A DNA stretch of 64,000 bases from Actinomycetes bacterium (GCA_021777285.1 JAJYDR010000002.1:25018-89017), one strand, 5' to 3'. Positions 28,492 to 39,038 are shown, counted from the first letter of the stretch. Notes: generated by a model from the sequence alone, not told the origin. Numbers and translations: made by a program.

Positions 28492-31090
28492 CCAGCCCAC
28501 TGACGCGCCACTGGTCGTCCTGGACGGGATGTCACTGGCGTTCCGGGCGTTCTTCGCCCTCTCGCCCGAGATCGCGACCTCCAACGGCGTCGTGACCAAC
28601 GCGCTGCACGGCTTTGCGGCCATGCTGCACTCACTCGTGCGCAGCCAGCGTCCCCGGGCCCTTGCGGTCGCCTTCGACCTGCCCGGGGGCACGTTCCGCG
28701 ACGCGATGAGCGAGGACTACAAGGGCGGCCGCGCGGCGACGCCCCCGGAACTCGAGCCGCAGTTCGGCTTCATCCGCTCGCTCTGTGAGGCCCTGCACAT
28801 CCCCGTGCTCGCCGTGCCGGGCTTCGAGGCCGACGACGTGCTCGCGACACTGGCGACCTGGGGTCGCGAGCAGTGCATCGCCGTCACCGTGGTCACGGGC
28901 GATCGCGACACCTTCCAGCTGGTGGAGGACCCCTTCATCAAGGTGCTCTACAACCGGCGCGGGGTCTCGGACTACTCGCTCTATGACGAGGCGGGCATCG
29001 TCGAGCGCTGCGGCGTCGAGCCGGCGCGCTACCCACTCCTCGCCGCGCTGCGCGGGGACCCCTCGGACAACCTGCCCGGCGTGCCCGGGGTGGGCGAGAA
29101 GACCGCCGCGAAGTTGCTCGCGCAGTACCGCGACTTCGACGAGCTCTACCAGCACCTCGACGAGCTGACCCCCAAATTGCGCGAGAACCTGGGCGCCTTC
29201 GAGGAGCGGGCGCGCAACAACGAGCGGGTGATGCGCCTCGTGCGCGACGTGCCGATCGAGATCGTGCTCGACGAGCTCACCCTGGGGGGCTGGAACCACG
29301 CCGACGCACTGGCCTTCTTCGACCGCTTCGAGATGAAGGCGATGCGCAACCGCTTCGACCAACTGATGTCCGAGGGACTGCTCGGCGAGGGCGACGAGGC
29401 GCCGTCGGTCGCCCCGCCCCACGTGCCCGCGGCGATGGCCTGGACCGACGCGGCCACCGCCGAGGTCATGGCCGCCGCGTCGCTGCTGGTGGCCTTTGAC
29501 GACCAGTTCGTGGCGGTGGGCGACCACCATCGGGGCCTCGTCGCGGTGGCGACCTGGGACGAGTTCTTCGAGCACTACCGCGGCCAGTACGTCGCGGGCC
29601 ACGACGTGAAGTCCCTGCTGCGCCGGGCCGTCGACCGGGGGATCGCGATCGCCAGTCCGATCGACGACACGGCGATCATGGCCTTCCTCGTGGACTCGGT
29701 GAGCGGCCGCTACGCGTTCGACGACCTGACGCTCAAGTACCTGGGCGTCGCGAGCGCACCGGCGGCGCCGACCCTCTTTGGCGCGATCGACGGCGCGCAC
29801 CTGCGCGGCGACCTCGCGCGCGTCGCCCAGCTCATCGAGGTGCTGCGCGAAGAGATCGTCACCTGGGAGCTCGGCTACGTCTACGAGTCGATCGAGCTGC
29901 CCCTGGTGGCGGTGCTCGCGCGGATGGAGTCGCGCGGGGTGCGCGTGGACGTGGAGCTGCTGCGCACGATCTTCCAGGAGTTCAGTGCCGAGGCGCAGCT
30001 GCTCGACGCGTCCATTCAAGACGTCGTGGGCCACCCGTTCAAGCTCAACTCGCCCCAGCAACTCCAGACGGTTCTCTTTGACGAGCTGGGCCTCACCGCG
30101 GTCAAGAAGATCAAGTCGGGCTACTCGACCGACGCCGCCAGTCTCGAGGCGATCGTGGACGAGCACCGGGTCGTGCCCATGATCCTGCGCTACCGCGAGG
30201 TGGAGAAGTTGCGCAGCACCTACGGCGCGCCGCTCATCGACAGCGTCGGGGCCGACGGGCGGATCCACGCGGTCTTCCAGCAGACCGTCGCGAGGACCGG
30301 CCGACTGTCCTCGGAGAACCCGAACCTGCACAACATCCCCGTGCGAAGCGACGAGGGCCGGCGCCTGCGCTACGCCTTCGTGCCCGCCGCGGGCTGGCAG
30401 CTCGCGGTCGCTGACTACAACCAGATCGAGCTGCGCATCCTCGCGCACCTCTCCCAGGACGAGGGATTGCTCGGCGCCTTCGCGGCTGGCGAGGACGTCC
30501 ACCGCGCGATCGCGAGCTCGGTCTTTGGCGTCGAGCCGGCTGCGGTGACCCACGAGCAGCGCGAGCAGGCCAAGGCCGTCTCTTACGGCCTCGCCTACGG
30601 CATGGAGGCCTTCGGGCTCAGCCAGCGGCTCGGTCTCACGGTCGCCAACGCACGCGCGATCATGGACCGGTACTTCGAGGGATTCCCGACCCTGCGCCAC
30701 TACATGGACGAGACGGTGCGCGAGATCCGCGACCGGGGCTACTCGCGCACCGAACTGGGCCGGATCCGGCCGTTCCCCGACCTCGCGACCGCGACCGGGC
30801 CCCAGCGCCAGGCGGCCGAGCGCCAGGCAATGAACGCGGGCATCCAGGGCCTGGCGGCCGACGTCTTCAAGTCCGCGCTCGTGCGCCTCGACGAGTTCTT
30901 GCGCGACGGCGCCCACGAGGCCCGACTCATCCTGCAGGTCCACGACGAGGTCCTGGTCGAGGCGCCGCCCGAGGAGCGCGACGAGGTCGGTGCGGTCATT
31001 CTCGACGCCCTGATCAACGCGGCCGCGCTGACGGTGCCGCTTGACGTCTCCCTGCACTGGGGCGAGAACTGGGCGCAGGCCAAGGGCTAG
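28475..31090 (+). CDS. polA: DNA polymerase I
   Basis: 871 residues. N-terminal 5'-3' exonuclease domain (VLDGMSLAFRAFFAL, VTGDRDTFQLV, GDPSDNLPGVPGVGEKTA) to about residue 300; a degenerate 3'-5' exonuclease-like region from about 320 to 460, in which the DxE metal motif is absent (VAFDDQFVAVG); and the polymerase domain with motif A DYNQIELRILAHL, O-helix RQAKAVSYGLAYG-like (here EQAKAVSYGLAYGMEAFGL) and motif C QVHDEVLVEAP. It should therefore lack proofreading, as in mycobacteria and Taq. GTG start at 28475 or 28484, both inside the regulator gene. Confidence 0.95.
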   Translation: MNLVADQPTDAPLVVLDGMSLAFRAFFALSPEIATSNGVVTNALHGFAAMLHSLVRSQRPRALAVAFDLPGGTFRDAMSEDYKGGRAATPPELEPQFGFIRSLCEALHIPVLAVPGFEADDVLATLATWGREQCIAVTVVTGDRDTFQLVEDPFIKVLYNRRGVSDYSLYDEAGIVERCGVEPARYPLLAALRGDPSDNLPGVPGVGEKTAAKLLAQYRDFDELYQHLDELTPKLRENLGAFEERARNNERVMRLVRDVPIEIVLDELTLGGWNHADALAFFDRFEMKAMRNRFDQLMSEGLLGEGDEAPSVAPPHVPAAMAWTDAATAEVMAAASLLVAFDDQFVAVGDHHRGLVAVATWDEFFEHYRGQYVAGHDVKSLLRRAVDRGIAIASPIDDTAIMAFLVDSVSGRYAFDDLTLKYLGVASAPAAPTLFGAIDGAHLRGDLARVAQLIEVLREEIVTWELGYVYESIELPLVAVLARMESRGVRVDVELLRTIFQEFSAEAQLLDASIQDVVGHPFKLNSPQQLQTVLFDELGLTAVKKIKSGYSTDAASLEAIVDEHRVVPMILRYREVEKLRSTYGAPLIDSVGADGRIHAVFQQTVARTGRLSSENPNLHNIPVRSDEGRRLRYAFVPAAGWQLAVADYNQIELRILAHLSQDEGLLGAFAAGEDVHRAIASSVFGVEPAAVTHEQREQAKAVSYGLAYGMEAFGLSQRLGLTVANARAIMDRYFEGFPTLRHYMDETVREIRDRGYSRTELGRIRPFPDLATATGPQRQAAERQAMNAGIQGLAADVFKSALVRLDEFLRDGAHEARLILQVHDEVLVEAPPEERDEVGAVILDALINAAALTVPLDVSLHWGENWAQAKG

Positions 31091-31183
31091 CCCTCTGCTA
31101 GGATTGCGCGTCGGGTTAACGCCGGTAGTCCGACCCTCGTCGCCTAGTCAGGCCCCGGCGTGGCCATCGAAAAGGTAGTACCA

Positions 31184-32521
31184 ATGTCGGAAGGCTCCAG
31201 CCTCCTTTCCTCCCAGCCCATGGGAACCTTCGACGCCGAGGGAAACTACATTCCCCGCGTCATCACCGAAGACAACCTGGTCGGCACTGACCTGACGACC
31301 CTCGTCGGCAACAGCGTCCTCGAGTTCGACGACGGCGACCTCGTGAGTGGCATCGTCGTCAAGATCGACCACGACGAGGTGCTCCTGGACATCGGCTTCA
31401 AGTCCGAGGGCGTCATCCCCGCGCGCGAGCTCTCCATCCGCAACGACGCCGACCCCGCGGACATCGTGTCCCTGGGCGAGCGCATCGAGTGCCTCGTCCT
31501 GCAGAAAGAGGACAAGGAGGGTCGCCTCGTCCTGTCCAAGAAGCGGGCCCAGTACGAGAAGGCCTGGGCGAATATCGAAGAGCTCAAGACCCGCGACGAG
31601 ATCGTCAAGGGTGTCGTCATCGAGGTCGTCAAGGGCGGTCTCATCGTGGACATCGGCCTGCGCGGCTTCCTGCCCGCCTCGCTCGTCGAACTGCGCCGCG
31701 TGCGCGAGCTCCAGCCCTACATCGGCAAGACGGTCGAGGCCAAGATCATCGAGCTCGACCGCAACCGCAACAACGTCGTGCTGTCGCGGCGCGCGTGGCT
31801 CGAGGAGACCCAGAAGGAACAGCGCGGCGACTTCCTCAACAACCTCAAGCCGGGCGAGCGTCGCCACGGTGTCATCTCCTCGGTGGTCAACTTCGGTGCC
31901 TTCGTCGACCTCGGCGGCATGGATGGACTCATCCACGTCTCGGAGCTCTCCTGGAAGCACATCGACCACCCGAGCCAGGTCGTCGCGGTCGGCGACGAGG
32001 TCGACGTCGAGGTTTTGGACGTCGACTTCTCCAAGGAGCGCATCTCCCTGTCGCTCAAGGCGACCCAGTCCGACCCGTGGCAGGTCTTCGCCGACGGCCA
32101 CGCCGTCGACCAGCTGGTCTACGGCCGGGTCACCAAGCTCGTGCCCTTCGGCGCTTTCATCCAGGTCGGCGACGGCATCGAGGGCCTCGTGCACATCTCG
32201 GAGATGGCCGCGCACCACGTGGACTCGCCCGACCAGGTCGTCACCGCCGGTGAGGAGCTCTGGGTCAAGATCATCGAGCTCGACACCGCGCGCCGTCGCA
32301 TCAGCCTGTCGATCAAGCAGGCGGCGGAAGGCGGCGAGGTCTCCGAGGAGTACCGCGAGGCCTTCGGCAGCCACGCCTACGACAGCGAGGGCAACTACAT
32401 CGGCGGCATCGAGTACGGCGAGTTCACGCCCGAGACCGAGGCGCAGGCCGCGTGGGCCGAGTACGCCACCGAGGCCACCCCGCGCGACGCGGCAGCCGGC
32501 GAGGCGCTCGCTGACGAGTAG
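31184..32521 (+). CDS. rpsA: 30S ribosomal protein S1
   Basis: 445 residues from the ATG at 31184, with four S1 RNA-binding domains (beginning near DGDLVSGIVVKIDHDEVLLDI, RDEIVKGVVIEVVKGGLIVDI, PGERRHGVISSVVNFGAFVDL and VDQLVYGRVTKLVPFGAFIQV), the actinobacterial arrangement. AAAAGG lies just upstream of this ATG; a GTG at 31160 in frame is less likely. TAGGAT at 31099-31104 could be the -10 box, giving a leader of roughly 70 nt. The gene ends before a strong hairpin shared with the convergent transporter operon. Confidence 0.95.
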   Translation: MSEGSSLLSSQPMGTFDAEGNYIPRVITEDNLVGTDLTTLVGNSVLEFDDGDLVSGIVVKIDHDEVLLDIGFKSEGVIPARELSIRNDADPADIVSLGERIECLVLQKEDKEGRLVLSKKRAQYEKAWANIEELKTRDEIVKGVVIEVVKGGLIVDIGLRGFLPASLVELRRVRELQPYIGKTVEAKIIELDRNRNNVVLSRRAWLEETQKEQRGDFLNNLKPGERRHGVISSVVNFGAFVDLGGMDGLIHVSELSWKHIDHPSQVVAVGDEVDVEVLDVDFSKERISLSLKATQSDPWQVFADGHAVDQLVYGRVTKLVPFGAFIQVGDGIEGLVHISEMAAHHVDSPDQVVTAGEELWVKIIELDTARRRISLSIKQAAEGGEVSEEYREAFGSHAYDSEGNYIGGIEYGEFTPETEAQAAWAEYATEATPRDAAAGEALADE

Positions 32522-32538
32522 TCCGTTCTAGGAACGAC

Positions 32539-32573
32539 AACGAGGCGCCTGGGGAATCCCCAGGCGCCTCGTT
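32539..32573. terminator. Bidirectional terminator between rpsA and the peptide ABC operon
   Basis: A perfect 16-bp inverted repeat (32539-32554 with 32558-32573) around a 3-nt loop, 17 nt after the rpsA stop and 3 nt after the stop of the convergent ATPase gene. There is no long T-run on either side, as is common in high-GC actinobacteria. Confidence 0.8.
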
Positions 32574-32576
32574 GCG

Positions 32577-33545
32577 TTACTGGGCGACGAAGGGGAAGTG
32601 GCAGGCGACCTGGTGGCCCGGCGCCACCTCGGTCAGCTCGGGTTCCTCGACCGCGCAGCGCTCGGTGGCGTAGGGGCAGCGCGTGCGGAACCGGCACCCG
32701 CTCGGCGGGTTGAGCGGGCTCGGCGGCTCGCCCTCGAGCGCGGCGCCCGCGACGGCGCTGTCGGGATCGGCTTCGAGCGCGGCCCCGAGGAGGAACTTCG
32801 TGTAGGGGTGCGCGGGCGCCTCGTAGAGCACGTCCGAGGGCCCGATCTCACAGATCCGTCCGAGGTACATCACGGCCACGCGGTCGCTGATGTTCTTCAC
32901 GACCGCGAGGTCGTGGGCGATGAAGAGCAGGGTGAGGCCGTAGTCGTCCTTCAGGTCTTCGAGCAGGTTCAGGATCTGGGCCTGGACCGAGACGTCGAGG
33001 GCCGAGACCACCTCGTCACAGATCAGCAGCTTCGGACGCATGGCGAGGGCCCGGGCGATGGAGATGCGCTGGCACTGGCCGCCCGAGAACTGGCGCGCGT
33101 AGCGGTCGCCGTAGACCTCGGGGTCGATGCCGACCTGGTTCAACAGGTCCGTCACGAGCTCGTGGCGCTCGGCGCCCTTCACTGACTTCCAGGCGTCGAG
33201 GGGCTCGGCGACGATGTCGCGTACGCGCCGGCGGGGGTTGAGCGAGCTGATGGGGTCCTGGAAGATCATCTGCATGCGGGTGCGCGCGCGGCGAAGCGCG
33301 CGGCCCCGCTGGTGGGTGACGTCGATCCCGTCGAGCTCGACCGTGCCCGACGACGGGGTGACTATCTTCATGAGCGCCTTGCCGGTCGTGGACTTGCCAC
33401 AGCCCGACTCGCCGACGAGGCCGAGGGTCTCGCCCTCGTAGACGTCAAAGCTCACCCCCGCGACGGCCGAGACGGCGTGGGCCCCCTTGCCGAAGGTGAC
33501 CTCGAGGTCGGTGACCTTGAGCAGGGGCTGGCGCTCGTCGCTCAT
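32577..33545 (-). CDS. Peptide/oligopeptide ABC transporter ATP-binding protein (OppF/DppF-like)
   Basis: 322 residues. Walker A GESGCGKSTTGKAL, ABC signature FSGGQCQRISIARALA, Walker B LLICDEVVSALDVSVQ and switch His in FIAHDLAVV are all present. The C-terminal oligopeptide-transporter extension with four Cys (CRFRTRCPYATERCAVEEPEL) likely binds an Fe-S cluster or zinc as in this subfamily. ATG at 33545 overlaps the stop of the preceding ATPase gene (ATGA). Last gene of the four-gene leftward operon. Confidence 0.92.
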   Translation of the reverse strand: MSDERQPLLKVTDLEVTFGKGAHAVSAVAGVSFDVYEGETLGLVGESGCGKSTTGKALMKIVTPSSGTVELDGIDVTHQRGRALRRARTRMQMIFQDPISSLNPRRRVRDIVAEPLDAWKSVKGAERHELVTDLLNQVGIDPEVYGDRYARQFSGGQCQRISIARALAMRPKLLICDEVVSALDVSVQAQILNLLEDLKDDYGLTLLFIAHDLAVVKNISDRVAVMYLGRICEIGPSDVLYEAPAHPYTKFLLGAALEADPDSAVAGAALEGEPPSPLNPPSGCRFRTRCPYATERCAVEEPELTEVAPGHQVACHFPFVAQ

Positions 33546-34537
33546 CGCAGCGCCTCGGCGACCTCGGGCAACGGGTTCCAGCAGGCGAAGCGGTGGCCGG
33601 GCGCCGCCGCCTCGACCAGCACGGGCCGCTCGGTGTGGCACTGCTCGGTCGCGTAGGCACAGCGCGGCGCGAACGCGCAGCCCACCTGGGCCGTCGCGAG
33701 GTTCGGCGGCCGGCCCGGGATGACCGCGAGGCGCGTGTGGGGGGCGTTTGACACCTTGGGCGAGCTCTGCAGCAGCGCGCGGGTGTAGGGCATGCGGTGG
33801 TGGTAAAAGACGTCGCGGGTGTCGCCCATCTCCACGATCCGCCCGGCGTACATGACGATGATGCGCGACGCGCGCGTCGCCACCACGCCGAGGTCGTGGG
33901 TGATCAGGATCACCGACATGGCGAGCTGCTGCTTGAGCGAGTCGAGCAGGTTGAGGATCTGGGCCTGGATCGTCACGTCGAGCCCGGTCGTCGGCTCGTC
34001 GGCGATCAGCAGCTTGGGCGAGCACGCGAGGGCCGCCGCGATCACGACGCGCTGGCGCATCCCGCCCGAGAACTCGGTGGGGTAGGCCCGGTAGCGCGAT
34101 TCGGCCGACGGGATCCCCACCATGGTCAAGAGCTCGATCGCACGGGCCCGCGCGGCGTGGCGGTCCATGCCCAGGCGCACCCGCAGCGTCTCGTCGATCT
34201 GCTTGCCGATGCGCATGACCGGGTTGAGCGAGGTCATCGGGTCCTGAAAGACCATGGCGACCTCGGTCGCCCACAGTGCGCGCATCGCGCGCTCGCTGGC
34301 GCCGACCACCTCGTGGCCGTTGAGCAGGACCGATCCCGTGACCTCGACGTTGGTGCGCGGCTGCAGGCCCATGATCGTGCGCGCGAGGACGGTCTTGCCC
34401 GAGCCGGACTCGCCCACGATGCCCAAAGTCTCGTTGGCCCCGAGGTCGAAGCTGACCCCGCCGACGGCCTGCACCGCGCCGGCCACGGTGCGAAAAGTCG
34501 TGCGCAGGTCGCGCACCTCGAGCAGGCGGTCGCTCAC
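33542..34537 (-). CDS. Peptide/oligopeptide ABC transporter ATP-binding protein (OppD/DppD-like)
   Basis: 331 residues from the GTG at 34537, which overlaps the upstream permease stop as GTGA. Walker [17 protein letters not shown], signature [16 protein letters not shown], Walker [17 protein letters not shown] and switch His in LITHDLGVV are intact. The C-terminal extension has [19 protein letters not shown]. Forms the ATPase dimer with the OppF-like subunit. Confidence 0.92.
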   Translation of the reverse strand: MSDRLLEVRDLRTTFRTVAGAVQAVGGVSFDLGANETLGIVGESGSGKTVLARTIMGLQPRTNVEVTGSVLLNGHEVVGASERAMRALWATEVAMVFQDPMTSLNPVMRIGKQIDETLRVRLGMDRHAARARAIELLTMVGIPSAESRYRAYPTEFSGGMRQRVVIAAALACSPKLLIADEPTTGLDVTIQAQILNLLDSLKQQLAMSVILITHDLGVVATRASRIIVMYAGRIVEMGDTRDVFYHHRMPYTRALLQSSPKVSNAPHTRLAVIPGRPPNLATAQVGCAFAPRCAYATEQCHTERPVLVEAAAPGHRFACWNPLPEVAEALR

Positions 34538-35397
34538 AGCTTCACCTCGGTGACGTCGAAGTAGGTACGCAGGCGGTCGCCGATGAAGTTGAGACAGAGT
34601 AGGAACAGGCACAGTGCCAGCGAGGGGAAGATGACGAGCCACGGGTTCTGGGCCATGACGGTGCGCGCTTCGTTGATCATGTTGCCCCAGGACGGGGTCG
34701 GCGGGTTCACCGAGAGCCCGAGGAAGGCGAGTGCCCCCTCGAGGGTCACCACCGTCGCGACGCCGATGAGCAAGAACGACACCGCGATCGGGGCGATGTT
34801 GGGCAGGAGCTCGCGAAAGAGGATGCGCCGGTCGGTGGATCCCTGGACCTTGGCGGCGATCACGTAGTCCTTGGAGGCGATGGCGAGAGTCGCGCTGCGG
34901 ATGACCCGGTACACCAGGGGCACCGAGGCGAGCCCGATGACGACGATGATCTTGAGCAGGGTCCGCGGCGTCCAGAAGGAGATCACCGCGATCACCGCGA
35001 TGATCGCGGGGAAGGCGAGCAGGACGTACATCACGGCAGTGAGGATCCCGTCGAGGCGGCCGCGCCGATAGGCGGCGAGCATGCCGAGCGGCATCCCGAT
35101 GCCAAAGCCGATGACCATAGCGCCGCTGCCGACTGCGAGGGAGACCCGCGACCCGAAGACGACGCGCGAGAGGATGTCCCGGCCAAGGTCGTCGGTGCCG
35201 AGCAGGTGCTGCAGCGACGGACCGGCGTTGATGACGTTGTAGTTCTGATACAGCGGGTTCACGAGCGGCAGGAGGTTGGCGAAGATCGCCGCCAGCACGT
35301 TGATCGCGAGCCAGCCCACGCAGATCCAGAAGAGCGGCCCGAGGCGCTGCGCGCGAAGCGGCTCGAGGTCCGTCGCCTCGTCGAGTCGGTCACTCAC
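34534..35397 (-). CDS. Peptide ABC transporter permease (OppC/DppC-like)
   Basis: 287 residues with an N-terminal membrane segment, an extracellular loop containing HLLGTDDLGRDILSRVVFG, the OppC_N signature, and five further membrane segments. The EAA loop that docks the ATPases is around AAKVQGSTDRRILFRELLPNIAP. GTG start, overlapping the OppB-like gene by 8 bp. Confidence 0.92.
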   Translation of the reverse strand: MSDRLDEATDLEPLRAQRLGPLFWICVGWLAINVLAAIFANLLPLVNPLYQNYNVINAGPSLQHLLGTDDLGRDILSRVVFGSRVSLAVGSGAMVIGFGIGMPLGMLAAYRRGRLDGILTAVMYVLLAFPAIIAVIAVISFWTPRTLLKIIVVIGLASVPLVYRVIRSATLAIASKDYVIAAKVQGSTDRRILFRELLPNIAPIAVSFLLIGVATVVTLEGALAFLGLSVNPPTPSWGNMINEARTVMAQNPWLVIFPSLALCLFLLCLNFIGDRLRTYFDVTEVKL

Positions 35398-36340
35398 GGC
35401 TGATCCTCGGGTCCACGACGCTCGTGAGGAAGTCGAAGAAGAAGTTGATCACCACGACGCCCACCGACACGACGAGCACGATGCCCTGGACGAGCAGGTA
35501 GTCGCTGCTCGCGATCGCCGAGATCAGGGTGTAGCCGAGACCCGGAATCCCGAGCAGGTACTGCACGACGAAGCCCCCGGCGAGCAGGCCGCCGATGTTC
35601 ACCCCGGCGGTGCCGAGCAGCGCGACCGACGACGGGCGAAAGGCGTGGCGCCACATGATGCGCCGCTGGCTGAGGCCCTTGGAGCGGGCCATCGTGATGA
35701 ACTCCTCCTGGAGCGTCGCGATCATGTCACTGCGCAGCACGCGAAAGTAGAGCACGAAGCTCGCCGTCGCGAGCGTGATCGAGGGCAGCGCCATGCTGGT
35801 GAGGTTGACCCGCCAGTTGGACAGCAGGGGCACGAAGGACGAGGGCCCGGTGTTGGCCACGCCCAGCTTGATCGAGACGACGAGAACGAGCACCACGATG
35901 ATGATGAACGGGGGGATCGACAGCAGGGTGAAGCTGCCGGCGCTGAGGAACCGGTCGAGCAGGCCGTTGGGCTTGCGCGCCGAGCGCATCGCCAGGGGGA
36001 TCGCGGCGGCGAAGGCGAGGATCTGGCTGAGCACGATCAGCTCGAGGTCGATGGGGTAGGCGGCGCGAATCGTGGACGCCACCGAGGTCTGGGAGATGAA
36101 CGACGTGCCGAGGTTGCCATGCAGCACGTGGCCGATCCAGACGAAATACTGCTCGATGATGGGCTTGTTGAGCCCCAGCTGCTTGTAGAGGGCGGCGCGG
36201 TTGGCCGGGCTCGCACCGGTGCCCAGGATGACCGTCGCGGGGTCCCCGGGGAGCAAGTGGATCAGGTAAAAGCTGCCGACCGAGATGATGAAGACGATGC
36301 CGACGAGCGTGACGAGTCGCCGCAACACGTACTTCAGCAC
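35390..36340 (-). CDS. Peptide ABC transporter permease (OppB/DppB-like)
   Basis: 316 residues from GTG at 36340 (MLKYVLRRLVTLVGIVF-type N-terminus), preceded by a G-rich AGAAGGGGGG. Six membrane segments; FYLIHLLPGDPATVILG is the N-terminal family motif and MARSKGLSQRRIMWRHAFRPS the EAA loop. First gene of the operon, divergent from coaE with a 95-bp gap. A start at 36400 is possible but would add an unusual basic extension. No periplasmic-type binding protein gene belongs to this operon. Confidence 0.9.
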   Translation of the reverse strand: MLKYVLRRLVTLVGIVFIISVGSFYLIHLLPGDPATVILGTGASPANRAALYKQLGLNKPIIEQYFVWIGHVLHGNLGTSFISQTSVASTIRAAYPIDLELIVLSQILAFAAAIPLAMRSARKPNGLLDRFLSAGSFTLLSIPPFIIIVVLVLVVSIKLGVANTGPSSFVPLLSNWRVNLTSMALPSITLATASFVLYFRVLRSDMIATLQEEFITMARSKGLSQRRIMWRHAFRPSSVALLGTAGVNIGGLLAGGFVVQYLLGIPGLGYTLISAIASSDYLLVQGIVLVVSVGVVVINFFFDFLTSVVDPRISRE

Positions 36341-36423
36341 GCCGGTCCCCCCTTCTGCTTGGTAGGACAATAGCGAACGCCGTGACGGGCCTGGCGGCAC
36401 GCGCCGGTGTCACACCCGGTGAC

Positions 36424-36429
36424 TACCGT
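36424..36429 (+). promoter_or_regulatory. Probable leaderless -10 box of coaE
   Basis: TACCGT ends 6 nt before the GTG at 36436, supporting that start rather than the upstream in-frame one at 36382. Confidence 0.45.
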
Positions 36430-36435
36430 GGAGCG

Positions 36436-37026
36436 GTGGAGATTATCGGCGTCGCCGGCGGCATCGGCGCGGGCAAGAGTACGGTCACGGAGTACCTGGA
36501 ACGCCGTGGATTTCCGGTGATCGACGCCGACGACGTGGCCCGCCACGTCGTCGAACCCAACCGCCCGGCGTGGCGCGCGCTGCGCGACGCCTTGGGCGAC
36601 GCCGTGCTCGCTCCCGACGGGCGCATCGACCGAGCGTTCCTCGCCGAGGTGGTCTTTCACGACCGCAGCGCCCTGGAACGGCTAAATCGGATCACTCACG
36701 GCCAGATCGGCGCCGAGATCCGAGACCGGCTCGACCACGTGTCGGGCCCGGCGGTCTTCGTGGCGCTGCCACTCTTTCGGCCCGAGCACCGGGCGATCTT
36801 TGCCATGACGCGGGTGTGGGGGGTGTTCGCGTCCTTCGAGGTCGCGCTGGCCCGACTGGTCGGCTCACGGGGCCTCGACGAGCGCGACGCGCGGGCCCGG
36901 CTCGAGGCCCAGCCGTCCAACGACGAACGCCTCGCCGACGTGGATGACGCCATCTGGAACGAGGGCACCAAGGCCGAGCTCTACGCACGCGTCGACGAGT
37001 TGCTCGCCGCTCGGGGGCTCGCGTGA
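36436..37026 (+). CDS. coaE: Dephospho-CoA kinase
   Basis: Last step of coenzyme A synthesis, 196 residues. P-loop [17 protein letters not shown] at the N-terminus, [17 protein letters not shown] after it, and LPLFRP in the lid region, all typical. Overlaps uvrB by 4 bp (GTGA), starting the run coaE-uvrB-uvrA-uvrC-rapZ-yvcK. Confidence 0.93.
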   Translation: MEIIGVAGGIGAGKSTVTEYLERRGFPVIDADDVARHVVEPNRPAWRALRDALGDAVLAPDGRIDRAFLAEVVFHDRSALERLNRITHGQIGAEIRDRLDHVSGPAVFVALPLFRPEHRAIFAMTRVWGVFASFEVALARLVGSRGLDERDARARLEAQPSNDERLADVDDAIWNEGTKAELYARVDELLAARGLA

Positions 37027-39038
37027 ACGAGTTCGTCGTCGAGTCCCCGTTCAGCCCGTCGGGGGATCAGCCGCGGGCCATCGAGACCCTCGCGCGCGGG
37101 GTCACCGATGGGCTGCGCTACCAGACCCTCGAGGGGATCACCGGCAGCGGCAAGACCGCGACCATCGCCTGGCTCGTCGAGCGGGTGCAGCGCCCCACGC
37201 TCATCCTCGAGCCCAATAAGTCCCTCGCCGCCCAGCTCGCCGCCGAGCTGCGCGAGATGATGCCCCAGAACCGGGTCGAGTTCTTCGTCTCGTACTACGA
37301 CTACTACCAGCCCGAGGCCTACATCCCGCGCACCGACACCTTCATCGAAAAAGACAGCTCGATCAACGAGGAGATCGACCGGCTGCGCCACGCGGCGACG
37401 TCCTCGCTGCTCACGCACCGCGACACCATCGTCGTCGCCTCGGTGTCGTGCATCTACGGCCTGGGCAGCCCGCTCGAGTACCGCGAGCGGATGCTGCCCC
37501 TCGCGCGCGGTGAGGCCGTCGAGCAGCGCCAGCTGCTGCGCCGGCTCGTGGAGATGCAGTACCACCGCAACGAGACCGTCCTCGAGCGCGGCACGTTCCG
37601 CATGAAGGGCGACACCCTCGAGATCCAGCCCGCCTACGCCAACGAGGCGATTCGGGTGTCCTTCTTCTTCGACGAGATCGAGGCGATCACCTTCTTCAAC
37701 CCGCTCACCCAGGAGACCAACGGCACAGTCGACGAGATCACGCTGTTCGCGGCGACCCACTACGCCACGAGCTCGGCGACCCTGCACCGTGCCTGTCGAT
37801 CGATCGAAGAGGAGCTCCAGGTCCGACTCGCGACGTTCGAGGCCGAGGGCAAGCTCCTCGAAGCCCAGCGGCTGCGCTCGCGCACCGAGCACGACCTGGA
37901 GATGCTCGAGCAGACCGGGGTCTGTGCGGGCATCGAGAACTACTCGGCCCACCTCGACGGGCGAAGCCCCGGCGAGCGCCCCTACACCCTGCTCGACTAC
38001 TTCCCCGACGACTACCTGGTGGTGATCGACGAGTCCCACGTGGCGGTGCCCCAGGTGCGCGGCCAGTACGCGGGGGACCGGTCGCGCAAGGAGACCCTGG
38101 TCGAGCACGGCTTCCGCCTGCCGAGCGCGCTCGACAACCGGCCGCTCAACTTCGACGAGTTCATCGACCTGGTGCCCCAGATCGTGTTCGTCTCGGCGAC
38201 GCCCGGACCCTACGAGCTCGAGGTGAGCGACCAGGTCGCCGAGCAGGTGATCCGCCCGACCGGCCTCGTCGACCCGGTCGTGTACGTGATGCCCACGAAG
38301 AACCAGATCGACGACCTGCGCACGCGCCTCGATGAGGTCATCGAGCGCGGCGAGCGGGCGCTGGTGACGACCCTCACCAAGCGCATGGCCGAGGACCTCA
38401 CGGACTTCCTCACCCGGGCCGGCTACCGCGTCCAGTACCTGCACAGCGACATCGACACCATCCAGCGCATCGAGATTCTGCGATCACTGCGCCTCGGCGA
38501 GTTCGACATCCTCGTCGGGATCAACCTCTTGCGCGAGGGCCTCGACCTGCCCGAGGTCTCCCTCGTGGCGATACTTGACGCCGACAAGGAGGGCTTCTTG
38601 CGCTCGCGTAGTGCGCTGATCCAGACGATCGGTCGGGCGGCGCGCAACGCCAACGGCGCCGCGGTGCTCTACGCCGACCGCTACACCGATTCGATGCGCG
38701 ACGCGATCGGGCTCACCGAGCGGCGCCGCCAGCGCCAGATCGAGTACAACCTCGAGCACGGGATCGAGCCGCGCACCGTCACCAAGAACGTGGCCGACAT
38801 CCTCAACCGGCTGCGCAGCGACGCCGGGCCGTCGCGCCCGGGCCCCGGGGCGGTCACGGGCCTCGAGGGCGCGCTGCCCGACGACCTGTCGCGCGAGATT
38901 GCCCGGGTGGAGGACGCCATGCTCGAAGCGGCGCGTGACCTGCGATTCGAGGAGGCGGCGACGCTGCGCGACCTCCTGCACACCCTGCAGCGCCAGGGGG
39001 TCGACCAGGGCGTCTTCGGCGGGTCGGCCGAGGCCTAA
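37023..39038 (+). CDS. uvrB: Excinuclease ABC subunit B
   Basis: Damage-verification helicase of nucleotide excision repair, 671 residues. Walker [18 protein letters not shown], the beta-hairpin region [21 protein letters not shown] (tyrosine-rich), [21 protein letters not shown], motif VI region QTIGRAARN and the C-terminal UVR motif ([20 protein letters not shown]) are present. Starts with GTG overlapping coaE. Confidence 0.97.
   Translation: MNEFVVESPFSPSGDQPRAIETLARGVTDGLRYQTLEGITGSGKTATIAWLVERVQRPTLILEPNKSLAAQLAAELREMMPQNRVEFFVSYYDYYQPEAYIPRTDTFIEKDSSINEEIDRLRHAATSSLLTHRDTIVVASVSCIYGLGSPLEYRERMLPLARGEAVEQRQLLRRLVEMQYHRNETVLERGTFRMKGDTLEIQPAYANEAIRVSFFFDEIEAITFFNPLTQETNGTVDEITLFAATHYATSSATLHRACRSIEEELQVRLATFEAEGKLLEAQRLRSRTEHDLEMLEQTGVCAGIENYSAHLDGRSPGERPYTLLDYFPDDYLVVIDESHVAVPQVRGQYAGDRSRKETLVEHGFRLPSALDNRPLNFDEFIDLVPQIVFVSATPGPYELEVSDQVAEQVIRPTGLVDPVVYVMPTKNQIDDLRTRLDEVIERGERALVTTLTKRMAEDLTDFLTRAGYRVQYLHSDIDTIQRIEILRSLRLGEFDILVGINLLREGLDLPEVSLVAILDADKEGFLRSRSALIQTIGRAARNANGAAVLYADRYTDSMRDAIGLTERRRQRQIEYNLEHGIEPRTVTKNVADILNRLRSDAGPSRPGPGAVTGLEGALPDDLSREIARVEDAMLEAARDLRFEEAATLRDLLHTLQRQGVDQGVFGGSAEA

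Noticed and set aside
28631..31057. An 808-codon open frame antisense to polA, and similar long antisense frames opposite rarA, rpsA, uvrA and uvrC
   Set aside because: High GC at third positions leaves antisense frames open. Their products are low-complexity in Arg, Ala, His and Val, and the sense genes are certain.
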